From contig NC_085099.1 in NCBI RefSeq assembly GCF_963422355.1, positions 7,065,246-7,129,245 on the forward strand: 64,000 nucleotides of DNA, in the 5' to 3' direction. A model generated the notes under the pieces. It did no database searches. It worked only from the letters and a program-made list of their open reading frames with translations, and was not told the origin of the DNA. A program made the position numbers and the translations under genes. Origin of the DNA: Corticium candelabrum (taxonomy: Eukaryota; Porifera; Homoscleromorpha; Homosclerophorida; Plakinidae). This document shows positions 21,336-31,503 of the stretch, in pieces (the first letter of the stretch is position 1; the number at the start of each line of letters is the position of its first letter).

Positions 21336-21990
21336 CGTTGCTGTTTCTTCAATAAGATATACAGTGGTTGTAATGTCGATGACAAATTAGGTAAGAACTT
21401 CCCATAATAATTTAGAAGTCCCAAGAAAGCCTTCAATTCAGTCACATTACTAGGGTCAGATGCATTTCGAATCGCTTCCATCTTACTCCGAGATGGGGAT
21501 ATGGCTTCTGCACTCACCACGTGCCCCAAATATTCTACCTTAGACTTGTCAAATTCACATTTTTCCATTTTTAGCTTAATTCCGGCTTGGTTCAGTCTTT
21601 CCAAGACCTTGAATAACATTTGGTTATGCTGTTCATCACTTTGGCCCACTATTAGAATATCATCTAGGTAGCAGATGACTCCGTCCAGTCCTGTTAGAAC
21701 GTTATATATAGCTCGTTGCAATATACTGGGTGCTGAGCTTATGCCAAATGGCATCTTTGTGTACGTAAACATGCCCTTGTGTGTATTAATGGTTAGGTAT
21801 TGCTGACTTCTGGGGTCTACTAACATCTGTTGATAGGCTTGTTTGAGATCCAAACGAGAAAATTTCTTCCCTCCTGCTAAGGTCGAAAACAAGTCATCTG
21901 GATTCGGCATCGGATATTGATCCAAATCAATATAGGGGTTGATGGTGACTTTGTAGTCGCCACATATTCTAACATTTCCATCCCCTTTCG
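21281..21990 (-). pseudogene. Gypsy 2 reverse transcriptase
   Basis: The frame from 21925 carries FSRLDLKQAYQQMLV, FTYTKMPFGISSAPSILQR, YLDDILIVG (catalytic Asp pair), KCEFDKSKVEYLGHVVS and LKAFLGLLNYYGKFLP. The RT start is in the gag-pro frame, which it leaves at a +1 shift near 21985. Confidence 0.93.
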
Positions 21991-23421
21991 AACTACCACG
22001 ATGGGTGCTGCCCGTTCACTCTTCTCTACTGGTGTCAGGATACCTTCCTTCGGAATCCGTTCGAGTTCAGCATCGACCTTAGTATGCAAGGCATATGGAA
22101 TCGGTCTGGGTCGATGAAAGTTTGGTTTGGCATCTGTATTCAACATGATGTTGGCCTGATATCCAACCAATGTACTTACCCCAGTGCCAAACAACTGTGG
22201 AAAGGTTTCCACTGGGTCTATTGCCTGAAATTTCTGTACAGTGAAGATTGAATCCCAATCTAGTTTAAAATGTTTCAACCAGTCTCTACCTAGGATGGCG
22301 GGCTTGTTCTTCACTTTTACCACATGAAACTTTACATTTACTTGCTTTTCCTTGTATCTTACAGGATCTTCCGCTTCTCCTTGCACATTCAAGCGCTGTC
22401 CATTGTAAGCGTGCAATCTGGCGGTACTTGGGCTCAACTGTATATGTTTCAAGTACTTCTGATATGTACTGGCGGGGATAACCGTAACTGTTGCTCCGGT
22501 ATCGATTTCTAACTCTATCTGTCTTCCAGCAACGTCCATTTCCACTGTCACACCTCTCTTGTCCAAGATACTATAAACAACACTAAACGATTCCTCGCCT
22601 ACGTGATGGATGGTTCGGGGCTTCCCCTTTGCACGTGTTGCGTCTTTGGAATCTCTACTCTGCATTCTCTTCCGGCATACTCGACTAATATGCCCCTGTC
22701 CCTTGCAAAAATGGCACGTTTGTATCTTAAATCTACAATTCTGTGGCGTATGCCCTTTCGTTCCGCATCGGCGACATGCTTGTTCGCCACCACTTCCGTG
22801 TTTCGTGGTTTTCGTATTGACACCTGTTGTGTCTTTCCGAACAATGTACGCGATCTTAGACTTCAGAGTGGGCGGACCTTGTGGCGCACACCCACGAAGA
22901 ACCCCAGTCTCCTGTCTCGCTGCTTCGAATGCCTGTGATATTTGCAGAGCCCTCTCTAATGTAAGGTCTGCCTCTGCCAACACTTTCTTTTGTAGTGCTT
23001 CGCTATTCAACCCACATACGAGTTGGTCGCGTAGCGCGGTTTGTGAATACTCCTCAAACTCGCAGTCCTTCGCTAACCGACGCAGCTCAGACAAATACAC
23101 AGCGATTGACTCACCTCGTTGTTGTCTTTTGAAGAACTTGAATCGCTCCGCTATGACGACTACTTTGGGCTGGTAGTGCCTCTTTAGCACGTCAATCAGC
23201 GTCTCCAACTCGAGATCTTACGGCAGTCGCGGTCTTACTAAGTTCTTCAATAGGGTGTAGGTCGTCCCTCCGATGCTCGTCAAGAACACGGCCTTCTGTT
23301 TGTCTCCATCTTCGATCGAGTTAGCCGTACAATACAAGAAGAACCTCTCTTTATAGTCCTCTTCGGTGTCAATTCCTGGGCTGAACTCCGCCAAACGTCC
23401 ATGATAACTTGCAGCAGCCAT
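21985..23421 (-). pseudogene. Gypsy 2 gag and protease
   Basis: Begins MAAASYHGRLAEFSPGIDTE at 23421 and is in frame throughout except for one TAA at 23218-23220. It carries a gag core (ALRDQLVCGLNSEALQKK), two zinc knuckles (CRRCGTKGHTPQNC and CHFCKGQGHISRVC) and an aspartic protease with IDTGATVTVIP and ILGRDWL. The frame runs on to about 21985, just past RAAPIVVVRKG at the start of RT. Gag packages the RNA and protease matures the polyprotein. The single stop is the only defect up to that point. Confidence 0.93.
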
Positions 23422-23569
23422 ACGGTCGTGTGTTTACTCTGATAGTTTGAACTGCTATCGTTCAATGACAATCTCTTGTCGCAACTGTATCGGTGCTCCT
23501 CGGTGTCGTACCGATCTTCTTGTGGCTACGTACTCTTCGCCACTCTCCGAGTACATCCTCGTCGCCAAT

Positions 23570-23788
23570 TGTTGTATATCTCACCAGCCGTAATACTACT
23601 CCGCTGTAGTCTAGGCTAAGTATATCGCGTATACCGACTCAGTGGACCGGTTATACCAGAATCTATTCTGCTACAGTGAACGACACGTACTCTACTGCAC
23701 GAGTGCACTCAACGCTAGTTTACGCTAGACTAATATAACACGTACGCAAACCGCAGTCACACCTAAAGCGCATACCTGCTATACCACA
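23570..23788 (-). repeat. 5' LTR of Gypsy 2
   Basis: Partner of 19598-19816. The TAACC target duplication follows at 23789-23793. Confidence 0.95.
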
Positions 23789-24040
23789 TAACCCATGTCT
23801 ATACTACTACTCTAGCACTACTTAATCCATCGAGCTCTTGGTATACATACTGGAACCTGGAATTTCGCCAATACGTATACCCACTATGGGCTTCGGTATC
23901 GCAGAAGAAGATAAATTTCCGCCAGGAAGTACGGTTATTTGCTTTTGACAGGTTTGTGACAATTCAATAATCTTGTTAACTCAAACGACTCAGTCAATCC
24001 ACTAACGGCAAAACCACATGTCCCGTATAATACCCAACTC
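23789..24040 (-). other. Sequence between two Gypsy elements, probably viral remnant
   Basis: This is what Gypsy 2 was inserted into on its right side. The minus strand has one open segment (QKQITVLPGGNLSSSAIPKP) of about 50 codons that I cannot assign. Part of it may instead be the 3' LTR of Gypsy 3, which would start near a TGTTGTGGAG at about 24055. Confidence 0.35.
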
Positions 24041-24103
24041 CACAACACCCCCACAGACAAATTGAACTAATCAAACAGTCTTGTTTGTAAAGCTCTATAC
24101 CCA

Positions 24104-25247
24104 CTATCCTAAATGTTCAGGTGGTTGTCCTTTAGTTCTTCTCTGGCTACGTCTAGGTAACTTCTCTGTCTCGATGGAATCATCATCCGAATCAGAATCG
24201 GTCGCAATCGCGTTATCAGCTGGAGAGGAATGACATGTTTTCGGAGACAATAGTGTGCTCGACAAATGGTTCATGTGTACGTCACTATTAGTGCCTGTGA
24301 GAAACCTGACAATGTAGTATCTTTGTCCTGAAACTTTGAGAGTTGTTGCTGGTTTCCAAAAACCTTTTTCTTTACTTTTCGGCTGTCTAACAAAAACAGC
24401 TTCTCCTAATTGAAAGGATTTCCTTTCATGAGACGTACGATCATGTCTTTTCTTTTGTCTCTCTTGACACTCTTGAACTTTGCGTTTCAGTGACTGCTTA
24501 GTCTGATCTTGATGGGCAGGTAATTCTGGCACTAGCATATCGAGAGAACATCAAAGTTCCCTACCCAATAGAATTTGGATGGAGACTCCCCAGTAGTGTC
24601 ATGTTCTGTATTCCTGTATACCATGAGAAAGTCAGTAACAACGTCTTGCAGATTCGCTCTTAGTGTTTCTAATCCTCTTCGGACTGCTCTCTTAAACGAC
24701 TGAATAAATCTTTCTGCTAGTCCATTACTCTTAGGGTGGTAAGAAGGTGTTAAACTGTGAAATATTCCTTGCTGATTACAGAAATCTCTAAACTCGTTCG
24801 CCACAAACTGAGGGCTATTGTCGGTGACGATTTGCTTTGGAATTCCAAAACTTGCAATTAGATGTTTTGATGACGATATTACTTGCTTTGTTCCCTTGAT
24901 CCAACTTGAAATTTCAAAATCTCTGGCCATTTTGAATGGGCATCAACAACTATAAGCCACATAAAATTCTTGAACGGCCTCGCGGAATCGAGGTGTAAAC
25001 GTTGCCAAGGTATGTCCGAAAATTCCCACAGATGAAGAGGAACTGTTGGAAGACTATTTCTGTGTAAGGCACACGCATCGCAATTGCGTACCATTTTATC
25101 AATATCACGGTCAATACCTAACCACCAGATATATCGGCGAGCCAGTTTCCTCATACGGACGGAGCCCACATGAGCCTCTATGCAACTGTAGCAGAAGCAA
25201 TTGCCTAATAGCAGATGGTACGACAACGCGCGTTGTTTCATTTCCAT
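24104..25247 (-). pseudogene. Gypsy 3 integrase
   Basis: Three frames, 25247-24879, 24930-24532 and 24538-24104, tile an almost full integrase: zinc domain with CDACALHRN, core with LHLDSARPF (first Asp), VTDNSPQFVANEF (second Asp) and PKSNGLAERFIQSFKRAV (Glu), and a C-terminal domain with FQLGEAVFVRQPK, VSGQRYYIVRF and an acidic, Ser-rich tail. Two frameshifts separate them. The DDE residues are all retained. Confidence 0.88.
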
Positions 25248-25250
25248 GCT

Positions 25251-25830
25251 TCAAAAGGCATTCAACAATAACTGAAAGTTGATGTTTGCAAGAAGAATAC
25301 GGTTTGACGCTTGCATCGATAATTTTGCTGGCCATCCTTCCTGAATGTATCGAATGATTTCTTGTAAGACGGCATCTCTCCTAACGTATTTCTGAAGTTG
25401 CTTGTAGGCAATGGGTCCATTTTTAACATTTTGGGTCTCTAGGCTGGCCACAAACTGCTCAGCTACTTCGTCTTGTTGTCCAATTTGATCGAAAGTTTCA
25501 TCATGTCCTATAGGAAGACGCGACAAGGCATCGGCGTTTCCATGACTGGATGAACTTCGATATTCGATATCGTACTTGTACTGCGATAGCTGGAGAGCCC
25601 ACCTAGTCAAACGACTGCTGGTTCTAGTAGGAACTGATATCCTAGTAGCATCAAAAATTGTGACCAGTGGTCTATGATCTGTTATTAAAGTAAAATGAAG
25701 TCCCAGAAGATAATGTCGAAATTTTTGAATTCCATAAATAATTGACAAAGCTTCCTCCTCTATCTGAGAATAGTTTACTCCAGCTTTCGTTAAAGACTTG
25801 GAAGCATACTCGATTACTTGCTCTTGGACC
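25251..25830 (-). pseudogene. Gypsy 3 RNase H and linker, truncated at its N-terminus
   Basis: The frame from 25748 starts inside RNase H. The preceding residues (QEQVIEYASKSLTKAG) are in the same domain but in another frame, and end at the junction with the Gypsy 4 LTR stub. Confidence 0.85.
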
Positions 25831-26599
25831 GCCTAACACCGCGCATGCGCATATACCACCCACTCTACCACATCTTTCCACTTAGAAAATTCAACACATT
25901 GTCTTGTAACTACAAGCATGATATCCAAACAGCCAAAAAACATAAAGAGCAACTGTATCCAACAACCTCCAGGTCGTTGGTTGTTTTCTTTCTCTCTTGG
26001 ATCGACGTACGATGAGGTCATCTCCTCGTGTGGTTGGAAGTCTATCAGTGGTGTTGTCTGGAGACGGGCTCTGAATGGAAGAGCTCTGAGTGACAGAAAC
26101 AGTGGAAGGCTACGCCATGCTGCCCACTGGAAGCTGATTGTACAGGAGATTCAGCAGTTCTGACAGCTGGGGGTTGAGTACCCTGATAGTTGTCGATGTC
26201 ATGTGAGGTTTCTCCAGACATAACAGCGCCGGGAATCGACTCTGTGCAGTGACTTGGATCGTCGTTAGCTTCTGGTACCATTTTGCAGGCCATACCAAAG
26301 TGGTCAGTAGATGGTGGTCCACACGCGGCCTTAGCTGATCAATGTGGCGTTTCCATGTAACACCCCCATTGAGGCAGGCAAACATGGTACGTGAGAGGGC
26401 CAAAAACCTGTGTAACGATACCCGGGGCTTCAGTTTGGCTCTTGAGTTCAGTAATCACGCACCAAGACTGTACCCCACTGGAATAAACGTAACGGAATAC
26501 GCTTGTCATGGCATAATTTCTGAGCATCCTGCCGTTGGGAAACCCTTTCAGCTGGAGATGGATGAAAGAAAATACATCGTGTGCGAAGAGTGCGGTGCA

Positions 26600-27418
26600 T
26601 CAGGAGCTCGCATGGCAGTTGTCCAGTAGTGGTGTGCGGAGTTGTCCTGTAATGTAAAAGCCACGCTGCCAGCTTGTGCTGTAAAAGGCGTACGGCTGAT
26701 TTTTCATTCCGCTCTCAAAAGATCGCACTACCCGTTCCACCAAACCATTGGTAGCTGGATGAAAAGGAGGGCTCCGAATAGACCGTATCCCATTCTGTTT
26801 CATAAATGTTGCGAATTCCTCAGATGTGAAAGGCAGCCCGTTGTCTGAAACCAGTTCTGCTGGCAAGTCATATCTAGCGAACATTTTACGCAATGCCTGA
26901 ATGGTGGACCGCGCCGTTGTAGAGTGAGACATGTGAATTGCTTCCATCCACTTGGAGTGGGAATCTACCAGAATCAGAAAATCAGCTCCATCTAACTTAG
27001 CAAAGTCAATGTGGACCCGGTGCCAGGGATTGTTGGGCCAGGACCAGCTATCTAATGGGAAACTGGTTGGGTTTGGCTGCGACTGTTGACATGTATTGCA
27101 AAACTGAGCAATATCCTCAATGGCTGCATTCAGCTGGATACACAAAATGTGGCTTCTGGCCATGCTTTCATGCGAGAGGCCCCACCATGGTGGGCAAGGA
27201 GTTCCTGAAGTAGAGAGAATGAAAGATGACCCTTTCCCCCAAAAGGAGACAATCTTGAGAGACTGACAGCTCCCATTTGCTATTAAAATAAGGGCGTGAG
27301 TCTTCTTAATCTGAACATTAGGTGAGCCATCCCGTCTAGTCCAATTAAGAGTCTTTGAAATAATTGGATCACGTCTGGCAACTGTTGCTAGTTGCCTAAC
27401 AGTAAGAGAAAGACGCAA
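26600..27418 (-). pseudogene. Gypsy 4 integrase
   Basis: A 272-codon open frame with a zinc-domain end (FCNTCQQSQPNP) and a complete catalytic core: HIDFAKLDGADFLILVDSHS (first Asp), LVSDNGLPFTSEEFATF (second Asp) and HPATNGLVERVVRSFES (Glu). This is the longest intact integrase core in the window. The N-terminal HHCC part is altered and the C-terminus lies in other frames, so it is unlikely to be active. Confidence 0.9.
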
Positions 27419-27489
27419 CTCTGTGAACGAGCTGCTGCCATGGTGAAAACTCTACGTTTTAGGCCAAACATCGTAAGCAGAGGTTTATG

Positions 27490-28500
27490 GTCAGTGACTA
27501 GTGCGAATGGTCTGCCGTACACGAACTGGTGAATTTCTTTACACCAAATATGATGCCAAGGGCCACACGTTCTATCTGAGCATAGCTCTTTTCACTGGCC
27601 GTCAATGTCCTCAAAGCAAAAGCAACTGGACGCTCTGCTCCATTAGGCATAATTTGTGTTATCACAGCTCCCACACCATAAGCGGAAGCATCTGTTGCCA
27701 GCCATAATCGTAAGTCAGGATTGTATGTAGTGAGAACTGTGGCACCTGTCAACTGTTGTTTGACTGCTGTCAAGGCCTGTTCACACTGAGCTGTCCAATT
27801 CCAAAGAGCCTTTTTTGTAGGAGTCTGATGAGTAAATGAAGCAATATTGACAGCTGCGGAATGAATAGGCTATGGTACTGAACCATGCCCAAGAATGATT
27901 GTAGTTGGAACACTGTTTCCGACTGAGGGCATTTCGTAATGCATTCCACCTTGGTTGGATTGACATGAACTCCTTGAGCATCAATGCACTGCCCCAGGAA
28001 CTCAACAGAGGGCTGAAAGAAACGACACTTCCCTTTTGCAATTTACGGCCATGTTCCTGTAGTCACGTAAGAACATTTCCAGGTTGTTTAGGTATGCCAC
28101 TATGGTGTCCCCTGTCACCAGCAAATCATCAATGTAGACACCAACACCTTCTAGGCCGTGAAGCACTTGTTCCAGAGCCTTTGGAAATTTTTCAGGGGCA
28201 CATGTAATACCGTAAGGTCAGCTGGTGTACCGGTAAAGGCCCCTGTGAGTGTTGACAGTAGTGTAAGGCTGAGAATGGTCATCCAGTCGCATCTGTTAAG
28301 CTTGGGATAAGGCTAATGTTGTGAATTGAGTTCCTCTTGCCAACTTTTGAATCTGTTTCTTAGGCCTAGGTAAAGGATATCGATCAATTTCCATACAAGG
28401 GTTGATGGCTTGTTTGTAATCCCCACAAAGCCGGACTGTGCCATTCTTTTTTAACACACACGAGATGCGCAGCCCAGTCACTATATTCAACCTTCTCGAT
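27490..28500 (-). pseudogene. Gypsy 4 reverse transcriptase and RNase H
   Basis: RT fragments: VRLCGDYKQAINPCMEIDRY (28430-28370), LPRPKKQI, then VGVYIDDLLVTGDTIVAYL-type sequence (28150-28090). RNase H: LRLWLATDASAYGVGAVITQ and RPVAFALRTLTASEKSYAQ (27720-27560). Many frameshifts. Confidence 0.82.
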
Positions 28501-28693
28501 GATGTTCTTTTTCCAGACGTAACAACTCTTCCTCAACCATTTCTTGAATGGCGTAGGGTACTGTTCTGTACTTCAGAAACTTGGGTGTGGCTCCAGGAGT
28601 CAGATGGATAGCCGCTTGGATTCCTCTCATACTGCCCAGTCCTGGCTGAAACACTTCACTATGTTGATCCAAAAGTACTGATAAGGCATTCTG

Positions 28694-29290
28694 TCATTTG
28701 TCAGAACTTATCATGTGAGTTTGCTGCCAGTCAAGATGAATTGCGTTCAGCCAGTTACGGCCAAGTAAAGATGGTCCCATACCTTCAACTATGACAAGTG
28801 GTAGCATTTTCCTCTGCTTCATGTGTATGACTTCTACATTGACTTTCCTTTCACTGCGATCGCTTCTCCTGAATAGGTACGTAACGAGCAGTTTGACTGT
28901 TCCATCTGATGAGAGAGCTGCACACCAAACCATTGCTCTGCTGACATCAGCGACACAGCGGCTCCCGTGTCTACTTCCATCATAACCTCCTGACCCGCCA
29001 AGTTCAAACAGACCCTGATTGGAGGGGTGCAAAGACTGGAAAGAGTAAGGACAGGTGCCTCTGCATCAGAATCTGAGCCGTCTTCCACGTACTTCGTCTG
29101 CATAGCAAGAGTTGACTTATGAGGTTTTGACTGACATACTGCAGCTAGATGCTCTTTCTTTCCACAAGACTTGCACACGGTTTCCAGATGACGACACGCA
29201 GGTGCTAGATGACTCGGACTGCCACAGTGGTAGCAAAACTTTGTACCTTGTTTCCTAATCGACTGCTTGTTTGCCATTTGATGCACCTCT
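28694..29290 (-). pseudogene. Gypsy 4 zinc knuckles and aspartic protease
   Basis: The frame from 29286 contains CYHCGSPSHLAPAC and CKSCGKKEHLAAVC knuckles, then MMEVDTGAAVSLMS (protease active site DTGA). The protease ends LLGRNWLNAIHLDW in the overlapping frame to 28694. Confidence 0.88.
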
Positions 29291-29386
29291 TCTGTTGCTG
29301 ACGTCTAGTAGGCAGTAGAGTAGATGTGGTCATTTTAAGAGATCTTTGGCGGCAGCTTCCATGGATAACGCCGTCTCAAGTGCTGT

Positions 29387-29464
29387 TCAGAGAGTCAACT
29401 TCACCTGAGAAAGCAAGCGCTTTTGTATATGCGTCGAGAGTAAACCACAGACGAAACGGTCGCG
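29387..29464 (-). pseudogene. Gypsy 4 gag C-terminal half
   Basis: LRDRFVCGLLSTHIQKRLLS is the usual gag sequence just before the linker to the knuckles. It is cut off on its upstream side by the Harbinger-like MITE at 29468; the other half of the motif (GTFLDDAL) is found at 31379-31420. Confidence 0.85.
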
Positions 29465-29656
29465 TAAAGCCTGGTTCACAATATTGACAGACTGTTGTGT
29501 ATGGTTTTCTGCATCAGGGGATTGTGTTGCTTTGACTGAATTCCTGTTGTGCCATTCCGGAGAATGTTGAGTTAGCCTAGAGAGCGTATATGTTATAGTA
29601 GTAAAATATAGATAACTTGTGTTACGCGAACACCACATTTTGGCGACGAGGACGAG

Positions 29657-30499
29657 ATGGCAACGAATTCAGGCGTGCTCCGTCCTCCTCCCTTCATAAG
29701 CTGTTCAGGTGAGCCATCGACTGATTGGAGAGCATGGCTGACGGCGTTTGACACGTATTTGACTGCTTCGTGACTGAATGCTGCGGATGTGAGAGACGAG
29801 CGAAAAATGGCGTTGCTACTTCACTATATTGGAATGAAAGGACAGCGCATTTTCGCTACACTTGCCACAAGCGAGACGTACAAGAAAGAGAGAGAGAGAG
29901 GGAAAGAGAGAGGGAGGGAGGGAGGGAGGGAGGGAGGGAGGGAGGGAGGGAGGGAGGGAAAGAGACTGACGCAGTTCTTTGAAAAATATAAGAATATTAT
30001 GGTAGAGGTACAAGTTTAGACAAAGATACCAGCGGCAAGGTGAGTCTGCTAGGGAGTACGTTTCGGCGCTTCGTGAGCTGGCGGTAACTTGCCGGTTTGG
30101 TGAGTTGCATGATGAACTAGTCCGTGATCAACTTTTTGAGAAGACGATTCACCCAAAGGTTAGAGAGAGACTGCTGATGGAGTCGGACGACATGTCGTGT
30201 GATAAGGCATTGAACCTGGCTTCTCAAATTGAGCAGGCGCTGCATAAATCTAAGAAGATGGAAGTTAGAAGGGTGTTTAAGGAAAACATTGATGGTTTAG
30301 ACAGGGAAACTGATGTTAAGGACACACTAAAGGGTAATGTCGTAGGCCATGTTCGTAGAGTTCAATCACAAGGGAGGGCTAGCACACGAAGTAGTTCAAT
30401 ATTAACGTGTGGGAACTGTGGTCTTCAACATCAGCAGTCAAGAGTCTCAGCAATTTACGATACTGAACATGATTGGAGACGTGTCACCAGGAAAGTTTA
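29657..30499 (+). pseudogene. gag of the LTR element, broken
   Basis: ATG at 29657 opens MATNSGVLRPPPFISCSGEP and then TDWRAWLTAFDTYLTAS before a stop. The following frame has ALLLHYIGMKGQRIFATLAT. A (GGGA)n expansion (29888-29960) disrupts the centre. The frame resumes at 30105 with LVRDQLFEKTIHPKVRERLL and ends LTCGNCGLQHQQS, where one zinc knuckle should stand. Confidence 0.82.
29888..29960. repeat. (GA)n/(GGGA)n microsatellite inside gag
   Basis: GAGAGA then about twelve GGGA units. Confidence 0.95.
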
Positions 30500-31378
30500 A
30501 GAAATTAGTTTGCGTACTGGGGAAGAGTACTATCCAAGCTAGCAGATTTAGAGCATATGCCGCTAGGACCACTTCTAGGGGAGAGAGATCAATCATTTGG
30601 CAGAGCAGGGGAAGGAGAGAGAAATGAACAAGGTCGTTTGGAAAAGTTACAAGAACAGAGAAATGAACAAGATCATTTGGAAGAGTTACAAGAACAAGCT
30701 CCAAGAATATCAACGAGACTGCGTCATCGCCCAGCTTACCATCGGAATTTTGTTTATCAATATGCTACCTAGATATTATTGACAGTTTTGGAAAGGGGGG
30801 AAAGTTGTTGTGTATGGTTTCCTGCATCCGGGGGTTGTGTAGCTTTGACTGAATTCCGGTTGTGTCATTCCGGTGAAATGTTGAGTTAGCCTAGAAAGCG
30901 TATGTCATAGTAATAAAATATAGATAACTTGTGTTACACGAACACCACACCCGACGTCGACGTCAACGCGTCGTCGTCGAATTGTGAACAACGACAAAGT
31001 GGCGCGCCGTCAACGCGACGTCATGAAGCTGGGATAAATCAAAGTTCTATTCCAGCGTCAAAAACCGGAAGTAGTCAGCATCAAATGTAACCACGTGGAC
31101 ATTTTTAGCGAATCAGCAGAGCTGTAAGCATCCCGGATCTAGAATGGAAGAACGTTGATTGACGCCGCAAGAGAAGCAGCAAGAGAAGATCATCATTGGA
31201 ATCGTTGTCCATGATTAGACACGCGTGCGCGATGTGACTCGAGACCAACCTTGACGCGCGCAACCTAGTGACGTCTCAAGATATTGTGAGCAGGACGACG
31301 CTGACGTTGGCGTCTTGACGCCGATTTGACGACGACGTCGGCGTTGACGTCGGCGTCAATATTGTGAACTAGGCTTAA

Positions 31379-31500
31379 CGCGTCATCCAGGAATGTCCCA
31401 AATTCACAATGCTGTATAAGCTTTCGTAAAGCTGCAACGTAGGTACAGACGTCTTCATCCAAACCTTGGTTTCGCTTGTGGAAGAGGAAGCGTTCTGCTA
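31379..31500 (-). pseudogene. Gypsy 4 gag middle segment
   Basis: IAERFLFHKRNQGLDEDVCT and YVAALRKLIQHCEFGTFLDD lie between the TA-flanked element and the Harbinger-like MITE. They join gag pieces at 33159 and 29464 once both insertions are removed. Confidence 0.88.
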
Positions 31501-31503
31501 TTA

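Larger units (their letters stand above)
19598..23788 (-). mobile_element. Complete Gypsy LTR retrotransposon 2, 4191 bp, non-functional
   Basis: Two 219-bp LTRs (19598-19816, 23570-23788) with TGTTG...CACA ends on the plus strand, a 5-bp TAACC duplication, and gag-pol reading on the minus strand. Just inside the 5' LTR the minus strand has TTGGCGACGAGG, a likely primer-binding site beginning TGG. A purine run (AAGGAATGGAGAG) lies just before the 3' LTR. By eye the LTRs differ at about nine of 219 positions, so the insertion is not recent. Coding is interrupted by a stop in gag, frameshifts in pol, and loss of most of the integrase core. Confidence 0.95.
24041..25830 (-). mobile_element. Gypsy LTR retrotransposon 3 remnant (RNase H and integrase)
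   Basis: Minus-strand order: RNase H (25830-25560; YASKSLTKAGVNYS, IYGIQKFRHYLLG, ITDHRPLV, HGNADALSRLP), spacer, integrase (25247-24104). The element stops within RNase H at about 25830, where a stub of the Gypsy 4 LTR begins, so gag, protease and RT are missing here. A possible 3' LTR start lies near 24055, without a second copy in the window. Confidence 0.88.
29493..30949 (+). mobile_element. Gag-only LTR element (non-autonomous Gypsy relative)
   Basis: LTRs of 145 bp (29493-29637) and 144 bp (30806-30949), both TGTTGTGTATGG...ACACCACA. After the 5' LTR comes TTTTGGCGACGAGG, a primer-binding-type site shared with Gypsy 2. A purine tract GGAAAGGGGGGAAAG directly precedes the 3' LTR. The inside holds only gag; there is no protease, RT or integrase. 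No clean target duplication: CAGAC is on the left and CCCGA on the right. Confidence 0.88.
29468..31375. mobile_element. Harbinger-like MITE (TAA target), interrupted by an LTR element
   Basis: The left end (29468) reads AGCCTGGTTCACAATATTG and the right end (31375) is the inverted copy, with one difference. TAA flanks both sides (29465-29467, 31376-31378), and removing the element and one TAA rejoins the Gypsy 4 gag motif DDAL-RDRF in frame. Subterminal sequence is made of GACGTCGGCGT-type repeats. Without the LTR element (29493-30949) the MITE is about 450 bp. A 3-bp T-A-A target suggests PIF/Harbinger. A second family member is at 44025-44158. No transposase seen. Confidence 0.85.

Noticed and set aside
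22599..23176. Plus-strand open frames of 111 and 188 codons over Gypsy 2 gag
   Set aside because: They are antisense shadows of the gag-protease coding sequence, which has zinc knuckles and a protease motif on the minus strand.
29493..30949. Exact 5-bp target duplication for the gag-only LTR element
   Set aside because: Flanks CAGAC and CCCGA are not equal, so no duplication is claimed even though the LTR pair is clear.
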